Positions 1-9,723 are shown, numbered from the stretch's first letter. The stretch is DNA of 64,000 nt from Rhodobacterales bacterium LSUCC0387 (GCA_015689775.1 WVSR01000002.1:248001-312000); one strand, 5' to 3'. The notes: a model not told the origin generated them from the sequence alone. Made by a program: numbers and translations.

Positions 1-2
1 AG

Positions 3-1688
3 AACGAGCGGGACGAGGATCTGGGCGATGGCCGCGTACCGCAAATGCCTGCGGGTCATTTGGTGATCCAACCATTAAGTGAAAATGGCATGATGGATTG
101 CGCGGCGCAGATCCGTGTTGATCTGACAGGCCTTGCTGATATTGCCCCAGAAGACCCTGAACCAGAATTCGTTGATGTGAACGCCAATGGCGACATCGTT
201 GTGACGATGCAGGAAAACAATCACATGGTAGTGGTCTCTGCCGCGGGTGAGGTGCTCAGCCATTTCTCGGCGGGTGAGGTTACGCTGAGCGGCGTGGACA
301 CCCAAGAAGAGGGTGCGCTGATCTTTGATCAGACCATCACAGTCCCGCGTGAGCCTGATGGGGTGCAGTGGATCGATACAGCCCATTTCGCGATTGCAAA
401 TGAAGGCGACATGGATGGTGGCAGCCGCGGCTTTACCGTGTTCAACCGCGATGGCACCGAAGTTTTTGAGGCAGGCGCGGCTTTTGAATCCGCGATTATA
501 GAAATCGGCCATTACCCCGAAGAGCGCTCTGGCAACAAAGGTGTCGAGCCTGAAGGGATGGAATTTGCAACATTCGGCGGTGTGCCCATGATGTTCCTAT
601 TGGCCGAACGCTCCTCGGTGTTTGGCGTCTATGATATGTCGAACCCTGCTCAGCCTGCATTGGCACAGCTTCTGCCCTCTGGAATTTCCCCTGAGGGTGC
701 GATTGCGATCCCCTCGCGCAATATTTTGGCCACGGCCAATGAATATGACGCGCGGGGCGATGGCGGCGCACCTGCCCATGTGATGATCTATGAATATCAA
801 AACGGCCCTGCCGTATATCCGCATCTGACGAGCGCAGGTATGGATGAGTTGACAGGGTGGGGTGCGATCTCAGGTCAGGTCATGGCTGAAGATGGCACAC
901 TCTATGCGGTGTCTGACAGCTTCTATGCCATGCAGCCAACCATCTTCCATATTGATGTTAGCCAATCCCCTGCGCGCATTGTCGATGCAATTCGCGTCAC
1001 CCGCGAAGGTCAGCCTGCGCAGTTGATGGATATGGAAGGCATTGCGCTTGATGGTGAGGGCGGTTTCTGGGTCGCTTCAGAAGGGCGCAGCGACCGCTTG
1101 GTGCCTCACGCGATCTATCACATTGGGGCCGATGGCGCGATTGAGGATTATATCGCCCTCCCGAATGAATTGCTGGCCGTGGAGCAGCGTTTCGGGTTTG
1201 AGGGGATCACCCATGTTGACGATATGCTGTATATGGCTGTGCAGCGTGAATGGCGCGATGATCCTGAAAACCATGTTAAGGTTCTGGGCTATAACCTAGA
1301 AACCGAAGAGTGGAGCGTGGCGCATTACCCGCTGACTGAAGCATCTACGGGTTGGGTTGGTCTCTCGGAAATTGTCGCGCATGATGATTACCTCTATTTT
1401 ATCGAGCGTGACAATCAACTGGGTGAGGCAGCGGTGACCAAACTGATAACCCGCGTCTTTATGGATCAAATGGCAGGGATGGTCGCGCTAGGCGAAACCC
1501 CACCCGTTCTGACCAAAGAGATTGTTGTCGATCTGTTGCCTTATCTGATCTCAACAGGCGGCTTTGTCTTGGACAAGGTCGAAGGTCTGGCAATCGCCGA
1601 AGATGGCAAAATGTGGGTGTCCACCGACAATGATGGTGTGGACGACCATTCTGGCGAAACAATGCTGTTCGCGATCTCGGCCCAGTAA
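3..1688 (+). CDS. Esterase-like activity of phytase family protein (5' truncated by window edge)
   Basis: The frame is open to the left edge of the window, so the true start and any signal peptide lie outside; about 560 codons are visible. The C-terminal half has the repeated beta-propeller-like pattern of the 'esterase-like activity of phytase' family (blocks such as MEGIALDGEGGFWVASEG near 1029-1082 and VEGLAIAEDGKMWVSTDNDG near 1579-1638). The N-terminal half has the DVNANGDIVVTMQENNH type repeats seen in choice-of-anchor phytase-like proteins. Members are exported and proposed to hydrolyse phosphoesters; the substrate here is unknown. It ends just before a bidirectional terminator shared with the convergent gene downstream. 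Confidence 0.75.
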   Translation, partial: NERDEDLGDGRVPQMPAGHLVIQPLSENGMMDCAAQIRVDLTGLADIAPEDPEPEFVDVNANGDIVVTMQENNHMVVVSAAGEVLSHFSAGEVTLSGVDTQEEGALIFDQTITVPREPDGVQWIDTAHFAIANEGDMDGGSRGFTVFNRDGTEVFEAGAAFESAIIEIGHYPEERSGNKGVEPEGMEFATFGGVPMMFLLAERSSVFGVYDMSNPAQPALAQLLPSGISPEGAIAIPSRNILATANEYDARGDGGAPAHVMIYEYQNGPAVYPHLTSAGMDELTGWGAISGQVMAEDGTLYAVSDSFYAMQPTIFHIDVSQSPARIVDAIRVTREGQPAQLMDMEGIALDGEGGFWVASEGRSDRLVPHAIYHIGADGAIEDYIALPNELLAVEQRFGFEGITHVDDMLYMAVQREWRDDPENHVKVLGYNLETEEWSVAHYPLTEASTGWVGLSEIVAHDDYLYFIERDNQLGEAAVTKLITRVFMDQMAGMVALGETPPVLTKEIVVDLLPYLISTGGFVLDKVEGLAIAEDGKMWVSTDNDGVDDHSGETMLFAISAQ

Positions 1689-1716
1689 CCATCGGTGGTT
1701 TGAACTGAGCGAAAAA

Positions 1717-1748
1717 CGCCCCTCGCAAAGAGATTTGCGGGGGGTTTT
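1717..1748. terminator. Bidirectional Rho-independent terminator
   Basis: An 11-bp stem (1719-1729 with 1734-1744, GAGA loop) is flanked by T4 on the right and by A5 on the left, which is a T-run on the other strand. It sits between two convergent genes and can serve both. Confidence 0.8.
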
Positions 1749-1749
1749 C

Positions 1750-2433
1750 TTATGCCAAATTTTGGCTTTCGATATGATGAAACCGCCCCATCTCATCCTC
1801 ACCCATAAGGGCCAATGAGGCGACCACTAAAGGCTGCGGTATCACAGGCGCGAAATGCGCCTGCAGGCGGGACACCAGATCATTGGCCTCGGATTGTGGC
1901 AGGTGTCCTGACAAGGTTAGATGAAAGCGGAATTCCTCCATCACATAGGGATAGCCCCATGTGATCAACATCTCCTCCTGACGGGGGGTGAGGTTGGCAG
2001 ATCTGCGCTTCGCCAATTCCGCCTCGGATGCAGGCGCGCGAAACGGATCCAACCCTTTGACCATCGTTGCAGCCAGCTCTTGGAGCGCCGGATTATGACT
2101 TGCCGGGACAGCGGCGACAAAGCCCCCCAAACGGCCGATTTCCAAAACGGGGATTTCAACCCGCGATGTTGCTTTGCACAATTCACGGAACCTTGCCGCA
2201 AGGTCATTGGCGCTTTGAAACTTGGCCAGTTTGAAAGGTGGCTTGATCGTTGCATGAAATCCGTATTTGCGGGGGGTGTCGGTGATCTGCGCGATGGGCC
2301 GCGATAGGCCCGCAAGCTCGGGATGCGAGCGCACAGCGCCTTGGCGGCTGCACCAGCCCAACCAATCCACACCAAGGCGATAAAACCCGCCATCGGGCAG
2401 AAAATATACTGCGTATCGGCTATAGTCAGACAT
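1750..2433 (-). CDS. DUF1045 / 2H-phosphoesterase-like protein
   Basis: A 227-aa protein resembling the DUF1045 family, putative 2H-fold phosphodiesterases often called phosphonate metabolism proteins because of their location in phn operons elsewhere. The two expected histidine motifs are visible: a YGFHATIKPPF block near residues 60-70 and FRFHLTLSGHL near residue 170. I chose the ATG at 2433 because an AAAGGGG Shine-Dalgarno lies just upstream and the homologous start MSDYSRYAVYF begins there; a longer frame to 2475 has no such support. There is no phn cluster here, so the role is open: a phosphoesterase is expected, substrate unknown. Confidence 0.75.
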   Translation of the reverse strand: MSDYSRYAVYFLPDGGFYRLGVDWLGWCSRQGAVRSHPELAGLSRPIAQITDTPRKYGFHATIKPPFKLAKFQSANDLAARFRELCKATSRVEIPVLEIGRLGGFVAAVPASHNPALQELAATMVKGLDPFRAPASEAELAKRRSANLTPRQEEMLITWGYPYVMEEFRFHLTLSGHLPQSEANDLVSRLQAHFAPVIPQPLVVASLALMGEDEMGRFHHIESQNLA

Positions 2434-2508
2434 TCCGCGTCCCCTTTTGGCTTGGGGTCGGCCTAGGATCTGCATTCTGATTTGGCAATGATTAATTAAA
2501 TCGCAGGG

Positions 2509-3801
2509 TTAATTCCGCTGCAAGGCATGCGCTATGGTCGCCCCTAATTCGTAAAAGGCCCCGCGCAATTTACCAAATTCCGTTACCGATTTTTGTCTTG
2601 GAGGCATCGGCCAGAGGTTACGGTTTTGTTGCAAAAGGGCCTGCGCGGCCGCTGTCCCAAATACGGTTCCGGGGCCTATCCCGCGTCCCGAATAGCCAAA
2701 CACAGCCGCACCATTTGGACCGATCTCCAAGACTTTGGGAATATGGTCGCCCGTCATGGCGATGCGCCCTTGCCAGATATGGCTAAAGCCTTGACCTGTC
2801 AGTTGCGGGAAGGTTTGCGCCAATTTGCGCGCTGCCCATGCGTGATGCGTGCCGCCCCCAAGCCGCCCTTCAACATTGCCAATCGCGCCCAAAATCAGGC
2901 GCCCTGCCGCATCCATGCGAAAGGAACTCATGACCATTGCCGTGTCCCACGCTCCTTCACCGCCCGCTAGAATTTTGGTGCGTAAGCTCTGCGGCAGGGG
3001 TGTTGTGGCAAATTGGCTATAACACACGGGGATGAAGCTGGGCCTGTAACTGGAAAATCCGGTCATGTGATAGGCATTGGTGGCAATCAATGCGGACTGT
3101 GCGGTGATCTCGCGCCCTGCGGCGCGCGCCACCCAAGCGCGGCCCTGATAGGTTAAATCTTCAACTATGAAGGGGGCAAAGATCTGTGCCCCTGCCGCTT
3201 GGGCAGCGCGGGCAAGCCCGCGTGCGTAAGTCAGAGGTTGAATCGTGCCGGCACGCGGATCAAACAGCGCGCCCGCAAAGTTAGGGCTGCCTGTACGTGC
3301 GGCGGTTTCCTCGGCATCAAGCAGTTGCAAGGGCGCGCCATATTGGTTGCCTTGGCGATGGCGGGTTTTCAGATCATTCAACCCCGCCGCGTTATGGGCA
3401 AGGTGCAAGGTGCCGTTCCGCGTGGCTTCGCAGGCGATATTCTCGCGCGCGATCAGGTCAAAGACGCGGGCAGGGGCCGCGCCAAGCGTATCAATCAGCG
3501 CTTCACCCGTTTTGAGGCCGAGGGTTTTGATGATCTCCTGCGGCGGCAACCACAGGCCTGCGTTCACAAGGCCCACATTGCGCCCCGATCCGCCGTGGCC
3601 GATCTCTTGCGCCTCAAGAAGCGCGACCTTGGCACCCATGCGTGCGGCCTCTAATGCCGCAGAAAGGCCAGTGAAGCCGCCCCCGATGATCAAGAGATCA
3701 ACCGCGCTTGGTAAAGCGTCAGCGCTGTCGGCTGTCACCTGCTCGCGCGCGGTGCTGTGCCACAGATTGCCCTTTGATCCAAAAGCCCCAGACGCCTGCA
3801 T
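2509..3801 (-). CDS. FAD-dependent amine/amino-acid oxidoreductase (DadA/PuuB-like)
   Basis: A 430-aa flavoprotein of the D-amino-acid oxidase superfamily. The N-terminal Rossmann motif IGGGFTGLSAALEAARMGA (about residues 39-57) binds the ADP part of FAD, and GGSGRNVGLVNAG follows as in gamma-glutamylputrescine oxidase and related deaminating oxidases. A C-terminal GYSGRGIGPGTVFG block closes the FAD site. Such enzymes oxidise a C-N bond of an amine or amino acid to an imine plus electrons or peroxide; the substrate cannot be read from sequence. It lies 18 bp downstream of the glutaryl-CoA dehydrogenase gene, so the two are probably cotranscribed. That would fit lysine or polyamine catabolism, but this is inference. 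Confidence 0.8.
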   Translation of the reverse strand: MQASGAFGSKGNLWHSTAREQVTADSADALPSAVDLLIIGGGFTGLSAALEAARMGAKVALLEAQEIGHGGSGRNVGLVNAGLWLPPQEIIKTLGLKTGEALIDTLGAAPARVFDLIARENIACEATRNGTLHLAHNAAGLNDLKTRHRQGNQYGAPLQLLDAEETAARTGSPNFAGALFDPRAGTIQPLTYARGLARAAQAAGAQIFAPFIVEDLTYQGRAWVARAAGREITAQSALIATNAYHMTGFSSYRPSFIPVCYSQFATTPLPQSLRTKILAGGEGAWDTAMVMSSFRMDAAGRLILGAIGNVEGRLGGGTHHAWAARKLAQTFPQLTGQGFSHIWQGRIAMTGDHIPKVLEIGPNGAAVFGYSGRGIGPGTVFGTAAAQALLQQNRNLWPMPPRQKSVTEFGKLRGAFYELGATIAHALQRN

Positions 3802-3819
3802 CGGCGCGCCCCTTTGTGA

Positions 3820-5034
3820 TTAGAAAAACGCCTGAAGCCCTGTTTGCGCGCGCCCCAAAATCAGGGCATGCACGTCATGTGTGCCTTCGTAGGTGTTGAC
3901 CGTCTCAAGGTTTTGCGCGTGCCGCATCACATGATACTCGGCCATGATCCCATTGCCGCCATGCATATCCCGTGCATCGCGCGCTACGGCCAAGGCTTTG
4001 CCGCAATTGTTGCGTTTGATCAGGCTGATCAATTCGGGCGCACAGCTGCCCTCATCCATCATGCGACCTGCACGCAAAGCCCCTTGCAGGCCAAGCGCGA
4101 TTTCCGTCTGCATATCGGCCAGCTTTTTCTGAAACAGCTGTGTTTGCGCAAGAGGGCGGTCGAATTGCCGGCGGTCGAGCCCATATTGGCGGGCGCGATG
4201 CCAGCAATCTTCGGCGGCACCCATCACCCCCCACGCAATGCCATAGCGCGCGCGGTTGAGGCAGCCAAACGGCCCTTTCAGCCCCTCGACATTTGGCAAA
4301 AGCGCATCTTCTGGCACGGCAACCTGATCCATCACGATCTCGCCCGTGACCGAAGCTCGCAAGGAAAGTTTGCCCTCAATCTTGGGCGCAGACAGGCCCT
4401 TCATCCCTTTCTCAAGGATAAAGCCGCGGATCTTGCCGCCATGGGCCTCCGATTTTGCCCAAACGATAAAGACATCCGCGATTGGCGCGTTGGAAATCCA
4501 CATCTTTGCGCCGTTCAACACATAGCCATCTGCGGTTTTCGTGGCCGTGGTTTTCATCCCTGCGGGGTCAGAGCCCGCTTCGGGTTCGGTCAAACCAAAG
4601 CAGCCAATAAGCGCGCCGCTGATCAGTTTGGGCAAATATTTTTGTTTTTGTGCCTCTGACCCGTAAGCATGGATCGGGTAGATCACAAGGCTTGATTGCA
4701 CGGACATCATCGAACGATATCCAGAATCGACCCGCTCGACAGCGCGGGCGATTAAGCCATAGCTGACATAGCTTGCGCCAATGCCGCCATAGGTTTCGGG
4801 CACAGTTACGCCCAAAAGGCCCATTTCTCCCATCATGGGAAATAGTTCAGGCGCAGTGGTTTCGTTCAAATAAGCTTCGGTGACGCGGGGGGCGAGGTGG
4901 TCTTGGGCAAACGCCTCGGCGCTTTCGGAAATCATCACTTCCTCAGGCGCAAGCTGCGCCGCCAGATGAAAGGGATCGGCCCACTCAAAAGCCGCGAGAG
5001 CAGGGCCTGATTTTGCGCTGTGACCATCTGGCAT
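3820..5034 (-). CDS. gcdH: Glutaryl-CoA dehydrogenase-like acyl-CoA dehydrogenase
   Basis: A 404-aa acyl-CoA dehydrogenase. The block [16 protein letters not shown] and the C-terminal [17 protein letters not shown], with the catalytic Glu near residue 383, match the glutaryl-CoA dehydrogenase branch, which oxidatively decarboxylates glutaryl-CoA to crotonyl-CoA in lysine, hydroxylysine and tryptophan breakdown. The ATG at 5034 has a strong GGAGG box nine bases upstream; a longer frame reaching 5097 would overlap the znuB stop and is rejected. It is first of a likely two-gene unit with the FAD oxidase. Other short-chain acyl-CoA dehydrogenases are possible but less likely given the C-terminal motif. 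Confidence 0.88.
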   Translation of the reverse strand: MPDGHSAKSGPALAAFEWADPFHLAAQLAPEEVMISESAEAFAQDHLAPRVTEAYLNETTAPELFPMMGEMGLLGVTVPETYGGIGASYVSYGLIARAVERVDSGYRSMMSVQSSLVIYPIHAYGSEAQKQKYLPKLISGALIGCFGLTEPEAGSDPAGMKTTATKTADGYVLNGAKMWISNAPIADVFIVWAKSEAHGGKIRGFILEKGMKGLSAPKIEGKLSLRASVTGEIVMDQVAVPEDALLPNVEGLKGPFGCLNRARYGIAWGVMGAAEDCWHRARQYGLDRRQFDRPLAQTQLFQKKLADMQTEIALGLQGALRAGRMMDEGSCAPELISLIKRNNCGKALAVARDARDMHGGNGIMAEYHVMRHAQNLETVNTYEGTHDVHALILGRAQTGLQAFF

Positions 5035-5093
5035 CGTTACGTCCTCCAAAGCAAAAAACATATGGCCGACATTGCCGCGAAGCGCGGCAAGGT

Positions 5094-5888
5094 TCAACCC
5101 ATGCGCACCCGCCCAATAAGGGCAGAAAGCGCAAAGAACAGGGCGGCGGCACAGACAATGCTTGGCCCTGTGGGGGTGTCATAGGCGAATGATCCCCAAA
5201 GTCCAAGCGCCACCGATACCACCCCAATCAGCGAGGCCAAAATGGCCATCCCTTCCGGGTTGCGGGCCAAGGGCCGTGCCGCTGAAGCGGGAATGAGCAT
5301 CAATGCAATGATCAACAGCGCCCCCACCACCTTGATGGCCACAGCCACGCTGATGGCAAGGGCAAGGGTCAGCAGCATATTCTCACGCCGTGGCGCAATG
5401 CCACTGGCATGGGCCAATTCAGGCGACAGCGTCACAGTCAACAGCGCCTGCCAACGGCTGAGGATCAGCACCAAAACCACCGCCGCACCAAGCCAGATCA
5501 CCGCCAAATCAGCACGACTAACCGCCAGAATGTCACCAAAAAGATAGGCTGATAAATCAGCACGCACCCCTTTGGTCAGGCTTACGGCTACAAGGCCAAT
5601 AGCAAGCGCCGCATGGGCGAAGGTGCCAAGCAAGCTGTCAAGACCGAGTGAGCGTTCAGATAGGCTTGTCACCATCAAAGCCACGATCAGGCAGATCACC
5701 AGAACCCCTGTGAAAATCGACAGGTTCAACGCAAGCGAGATGGCAACCCCCAACAGCGCGGCATGGGCCGTGGCATCGCCAAAATAGGCCATGCGCCGCC
5801 AAACCAGAAAACAGCCCAAAACACCCGCAACCACAGCGACCCCGACCCCCGCAAGAGCGGCGCGGATCATGAAATCATCAAGCATCAT
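5094..5888 (-). CDS. znuB: Zinc ABC transporter permease ZnuB
   Basis: A 264-aa polytopic membrane protein of the ABC-3 metal permease family with about eight hydrophobic segments. The family-typical [15 protein letters not shown] block is near residue 35. It forms the membrane channel for Zn(II) imported by ZnuABC. It overlaps znuC by 4 bp (ATGA), indicating translational coupling in the zur-znuC-znuB operon. Two adjacent ATGs (5888 and 5885) could both start it; the first is given. Confidence 0.93.
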   Translation of the reverse strand: MMLDDFMIRAALAGVGVAVVAGVLGCFLVWRRMAYFGDATAHAALLGVAISLALNLSIFTGVLVICLIVALMVTSLSERSLGLDSLLGTFAHAALAIGLVAVSLTKGVRADLSAYLFGDILAVSRADLAVIWLGAAVVLVLILSRWQALLTVTLSPELAHASGIAPRRENMLLTLALAISVAVAIKVVGALLIIALMLIPASAARPLARNPEGMAILASLIGVVSVALGLWGSFAYDTPTGPSIVCAAALFFALSALIGRVRMG

Positions 5889-6670
5889 TGCACCTTTTCG
5901 GGGCTGTGGTCGTGGCTGTGCGCATGGCCGTGATCGTGATCGTGATCATGGCTGTGGCTATGTTCATGCCGATACAGGGCCAATGCCCCATGCGTGCCCG
6001 TTCCAAAAAGCGCGCGATATTCAGGCGCGCTTGCAACTGTTTCGGGGCGGCCTTCGCAGCAGATATGCCCGTTGAGGCAAATCACCCGATCCGAGGCACT
6101 CATCACAACGTGCAATTCATGGCTGACCATCAAAACCGCACAACCCACCTCGCGCCGCAGATCCTCGATTTGGGTGTAGAAGGCGGCAGATCCCGGTTGA
6201 TCCAGCCCTTGTGTGGCTTCGTCCAAAATCAGCAATGTTGGGCGGTCAAGAATGGCGCGGGCCAAAAGGACACGCTGAAATTGCCCCCCTGACAATTCGG
6301 TCATCTGCCGCGCGCCCAAATCGGGCAAACCCGCTTGATGCAAGGCGGTTGCAATTTCTGCAGGGCTGTGACGGCGCGGCATCGACAAAAACCGCGCCAC
6401 AGTCACAGGCAGGCTGCGGTCAATGTGCAGCTTTTGCGGCACATAGCCGATCCGCAAATTCTCGGCCCTTGTGATTATGCCCCGCTCAGGCTGCAACGCC
6501 CCAATCAAGGCGCGCAAAAGCGAGGTTTTCCCCGATCCGTTCGGCCCCACGATTGTAACGATTTCACCAAGGTCAATTTCAAAATTCACATGATCCAACA
6601 CCACGCGCCCCGCTTGGCTCAGGCGCAGATTTTGGGTTTGGATCAGGGGCAGTTTTGTAGGTGCGTTCAT
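5885..6670 (-). CDS. znuC: Zinc ABC transporter ATPase ZnuC with His-rich tail
   Basis: A 261-aa ABC ATPase: Walker A GPNGSGKT (residues 42-49), signature LSGGQ (126-130), Walker B LLILDE (146-151) and the switch His in VSHELHVV. The last about 20 residues form a His/Asp tail of repeated HSHDHDHD units, a metal-binding extension seen in some ZnuC proteins. It overlaps zur by 4 bp upstream and znuB by 4 bp downstream, so all three should be made from one transcript starting at the Zur operator. Confidence 0.94.
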   Translation of the reverse strand: MNAPTKLPLIQTQNLRLSQAGRVVLDHVNFEIDLGEIVTIVGPNGSGKTSLLRALIGALQPERGIITRAENLRIGYVPQKLHIDRSLPVTVARFLSMPRRHSPAEIATALHQAGLPDLGARQMTELSGGQFQRVLLARAILDRPTLLILDEATQGLDQPGSAAFYTQIEDLRREVGCAVLMVSHELHVVMSASDRVICLNGHICCEGRPETVASAPEYRALFGTGTHGALALYRHEHSHSHDHDHDHGHAHSHDHSPEKVQ

Positions 6671-7149
6671 GGCCGTGCCTCGCGGCAGGCGGGGCAGAGC
6701 CCTTCCAATTCGACCGAACTGCGTTCAACCGCGAAGCCCAAATTTTTTGCCTCGCTCACCAGCCCCAATTCGGCCTCAGGCCTGCCCGTTTCTGCAACCA
6801 TATCGCAGTTGCGACAAATCATGAAGGCAGGCATATGCGCCCCCTCATTGGGCAGGGTGCAAGCGATATAGGCATTGAGACGCTCAATGCGATGCGCGAA
6901 GCCATGGCTGACCAGAAAATCGAGCGCGCGATAGGCCACAGGGGGTTGGGCATTCTGCCCCTCAGCCGATAGTCGCGCCAAAATATCATAGGCCCCAAGG
7001 GCGCGATGCTCCTCAAGTAGGATTTCCAAGACACGTTTGCGCTGCGCTGTCAGGCGCAGGCCTTCGGCGGCGCATCGTGCCTCGGCGGTGGCAAGCGCCG
7101 AGGCGATGCAGCCTTGATGGTCGTGGTCGTGGAATTGGTTTTGCGACAT
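6667..7149 (-). CDS. zur: Zinc uptake regulator Zur (Fur family)
   Basis: A 160-aa Fur-family repressor. The N-terminal winged-helix segment LRLTAQRKRVLEILLEEHR (about 31-49) and the C-terminal CxxC pairs C112/C115 and C152/C155 (structural zinc) are present. The N-terminus also carries an unusual HDHDH stretch at residues 7-11. Zn-loaded Zur represses uptake genes; the gene starts 40 bp from a perfect 18-bp palindrome shared with divergent znuA, so it should be autoregulated. Fur, Mur or Irr are alternatives, but the znu context decides for Zur. Confidence 0.92.
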   Translation of the reverse strand: MSQNQFHDHDHQGCIASALATAEARCAAEGLRLTAQRKRVLEILLEEHRALGAYDILARLSAEGQNAQPPVAYRALDFLVSHGFAHRIERLNAYIACTLPNEGAHMPAFMICRNCDMVAETGRPEAELGLVSEAKNLGFAVERSSVELEGLCPACREARP

Positions 7150-7188
7150 TGGCGCGCATAACCTTTCATATTGCCGATTTTCGGTATT

Positions 7189-7206
7189 GATATGTTATAA
7201 CATATC
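7189..7206. promoter_or_regulatory. Zur operator (perfect palindrome)
   Basis: GATATGTTATAACATATC is a perfect 18-bp palindrome in the 96-bp gap between divergent zur and znuA. Its core TGTTATAACA matches the gammaproteobacterial and alphaproteobacterial Zur box pattern. One site probably controls both directions. Confidence 0.85.
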
Positions 7207-7245
7207 TACTAACTCTGACATCGTTCTAATCATGAGGGTGCGCGG

Positions 7246-8253
7246 ATGTCTATGAGATTCTTACTTGGCACAGGTGTGATTTGCGCCTTTTCAGCGGCAA
7301 CGCCGTCTGCGGCGGTTGCAGAGGTGCCGAGGGTTGTAACAGATATCGCCCCCGTGCATTCGCTTGTGGCACAGGTCATGGCGGGGGTTGGTGTGCCTGA
7401 TTTGTTGATCGACCAAGCCACAAGTCCGCATCACTTTGCGTTGCGCCCCTCTCAGGCGCGCGCGCTGCAAGAGGCTGATTTGGTGATCTGGATTGGGGCT
7501 GGCCTGTCACCCGCCTTGTCGGGGGCGATTGCTGATCTTGCAAGGGCGGGTAAAGAGATGGCGCTTTTGTCGGTGCCGCAGACGGATCTCCTGCCCATTC
7601 GCGAAGATGTGCGTTTTGAGGCGCATCGCCACGATGATCACGATGATCACGGCCATGATGACCAAGGTCACGATGATCATGACGACCACGGGCATGACGA
7701 TCACGAAGATGAGGGTCACGAAGACCATGCCCACGATGGCGCGATTGATCCCCATGCGTGGCTTGACCCTGACAATGCCGCCCTATGGCTGACAGCGATT
7801 GCCGAGGAATTGGCGGCGGCAGACCCCGACCATGCACAGACATACCTCAGAAATGCGACAAACGCCGCGCGGCAGGTGGAAGATCTCGCGGATCAAATCG
7901 AGGCGGATTTTGCGGCAACGCCGCCGCCCGCCTTCATCGTGTTCCACGATGCTTATCAGTATTTTGAAGACGCGTTTGATATTTCCGCGCAAGGGGCCAT
8001 TAGCCTGTCAGATGCAAGCGCCCCTTCGGCGGCGCGCCTGTCTGAAATTCGCACGATTGTGGTCGAGCAGGGGGTCGAATGCCTGTTTGCAGAGCCGCAA
8101 TTTGACCCAGATATCCTGAGCGCCGTGGCCGACGCGGCCCCTGTTTCAATCGCGGTGATTGACCCATATGGCGGGCATATCCCCACGGGTGTCGATTTCT
8201 ACCCCGCGCTTTTGCAGGATTTGGCGACAGGTATTTCGGGCTGCAAGGGCTAA
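7246..8253 (+). CDS. znuA: Zinc ABC transporter substrate-binding protein ZnuA
   Basis: A 335-aa periplasmic cluster A-I binding protein. A signal peptide of about 26 residues ends at AAVAEV. The metal-ligand context SPHHFALRPSQAR (about residues 61-73) follows, then a long charged His/Asp loop at about residues 127-166 made of HDDHGHDDxx units, typical of zinc (rather than manganese) receptors. The IDPHAWLDPDNAALW block follows the loop. It delivers Zn(II) to ZnuB and is transcribed away from zur-znuCB across the shared Zur box. The gene ends 4 bp from the convergent methyltransferase gene, with no room for a terminator. Confidence 0.94.
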   Translation: MSMRFLLGTGVICAFSAATPSAAVAEVPRVVTDIAPVHSLVAQVMAGVGVPDLLIDQATSPHHFALRPSQARALQEADLVIWIGAGLSPALSGAIADLARAGKEMALLSVPQTDLLPIREDVRFEAHRHDDHDDHGHDDQGHDDHDDHGHDDHEDEGHEDHAHDGAIDPHAWLDPDNAALWLTAIAEELAAADPDHAQTYLRNATNAARQVEDLADQIEADFAATPPPAFIVFHDAYQYFEDAFDISAQGAISLSDASAPSAARLSEIRTIVVEQGVECLFAEPQFDPDILSAVADAAPVSIAVIDPYGGHIPTGVDFYPALLQDLATGISGCKG

Positions 8254-8257
8254 TGGC

Positions 8258-8914
8258 CTAGCGCAGGCCAAGCCGCTTTTTGAGGCTGCGCTTCCAGCGG
8301 AACATCAGATGCACGCGCCGCGCATGGCGCAAATCGGCTGCGGTGACAGCGGGGCGCTTGGTTGCCGCAATGCGGCGCAAGATCGTCAGGCTGCCTGCGC
8401 GCGCCTCAATTTTGAAATCCGGGTTATGGGCGAGGAATGTGTCAATCGCCCATCCCACGCCGGGGAATGCCGCGCCGTGATCATGCAGGGCAATAACGCC
8501 ACCTTTGGTGACGCAATCGGCCCATTGCAAATCAACAGTGACGTAATAGTGACGATGGTCGCCATCAATGAAAACGAAATCAAACATCTGCCCTGATGCG
8601 CGAGCAGGATCGATGAAATCTTGGGTCACTCCTTTCCAAAAGGTGACCAGATTGGGGTCAATCCCCGCCGATATCAGGTTGCGGGTGATGATATTTTCTT
8701 GATCGGGGTAATAGGTCAGCGGATCAATCACAAAAAAATCTGGGCGGGCATCGGGCGCGTATTGCCCCATCATCTCTTTCAATGTGCCGCCCGCCGCGGT
8801 GCCAATTTCCAGATGCGCTCCCGAAAATGCAGAATTTTTTAAGGTTTCCATTAAAAGTGCGCGCTCTTCTGCGGTGCATTCGGATTCAAGCGTGGTCGCG
8901 CTAGGTCTGGCCAT
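8258..8914 (-). CDS. Class I SAM-dependent methyltransferase (Methyltransf_24 type)
   Basis: A 218-aa protein with a class I methyltransferase core: motif I LEIGTAAGGTLKEM (about residues 36-49), an acidic end of strand 2 in FFVIDPLTYY, and FDFVFIDGDHRHYYVTVDLQ (about 111-130) as in the CmcI / Methyltransf_24 group. The C-terminus is basic (MFRWKRSLKKRLGLR). The substrate is unknown; relatives act on glycans or small molecules. It is convergent with znuA and appears monocistronic. Confidence 0.75.
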   Translation of the reverse strand: MARPSATTLESECTAEERALLMETLKNSAFSGAHLEIGTAAGGTLKEMMGQYAPDARPDFFVIDPLTYYPDQENIITRNLISAGIDPNLVTFWKGVTQDFIDPARASGQMFDFVFIDGDHRHYYVTVDLQWADCVTKGGVIALHDHGAAFPGVGWAIDTFLAHNPDFKIEARAGSLTILRRIAATKRPAVTAADLRHARRVHLMFRWKRSLKKRLGLR

Positions 8915-9074
8915 CGTGATATTTCCCCGTAAATCTTGTCTGCGGCATTGCGCGAATATGGCAACAAGTCAAGCGTGCCACCCTTGCAGCCCCTGTCCCG
9001 CAAGACTAAGACTCTTGTTAACACTTAAATGATACAGTGCCAAAACAGCAATTAACCCCAGTTGAGGATGCACC

Positions 9075-9701
9075 ATGAAAGATCCGATTGATACCTACAT
9101 GAACACGCTTGTGCCTATGGTAGTAGAGCAAACCTCGCGCGGGGAGCGGGCCTATGATATTTTCTCGCGCCTGCTGAAGGAACGGATCATTTTTATCTCT
9201 GGCCCAATCCATGACGGCATGTCGAGCCTGATCGTGGCGCAACTTTTGCACCTTGAGGCCGAAAACCCCTCAAAAGAGATTTCGATGTATATCAACAGCC
9301 CTGGTGGCGTGGTGACATCTGGCCTGTCGATCTATGACACCATGCAATATATCAAACCAAAGGTCTCGACTTTGGTGGTGGGGCAGGCGGCCTCGATGGG
9401 GTCACTTTTGCTAACCGCAGGCGAGGCGGGCATGCGTTTTTCCCTGCCCAATAGCCGCATCATGGTGCACCAGCCCTCAGGCGGGTATCAGGGGCAGGCG
9501 ACCGATATCATGATCCATGCGCAAGAGACGCAAAAGCTGAAAGATCGCTTGAACCAGATCTATGTGAAACATACGGGCCAGAAATTCGAAAAAGTGGTCG
9601 AGGCGCTTGAGCGCGACAATTTCATGGATGCCGAACAAGCCAAGGCATGGGGTCTGATTGACCGGATCGTGGAAAGCCGCGCAGCCTTGGAAGAGAAATA
9701 A
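9075..9701 (+). CDS. clpP: ATP-dependent Clp protease proteolytic subunit ClpP
   Basis: A 208-aa serine protease. Catalytic residues are S107 in GQAASMGS, H132 in IMVHQPSGG and D196 in GLIDRI. The N-terminal propeptide region precedes [20 protein letters not shown], the family's mature start. Two stacked heptamers form the degradation chamber fed by ClpX, encoded 152 bp downstream. AGGA lies 9 bases ahead of the ATG. Confidence 0.97.
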   Translation: MKDPIDTYMNTLVPMVVEQTSRGERAYDIFSRLLKERIIFISGPIHDGMSSLIVAQLLHLEAENPSKEISMYINSPGGVVTSGLSIYDTMQYIKPKVSTLVVGQAASMGSLLLTAGEAGMRFSLPNSRIMVHQPSGGYQGQATDIMIHAQETQKLKDRLNQIYVKHTGQKFEKVVEALERDNFMDAEQAKAWGLIDRIVESRAALEEK

Positions 9702-9723
9702 GAATGGCACGGTTGGAGCAGAT

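Noticed and set aside
7620-7740. Tandem DNA repeat in znuA
   Set aside because: The repetition follows from the His/Asp-rich zinc loop typical of ZnuA proteins.
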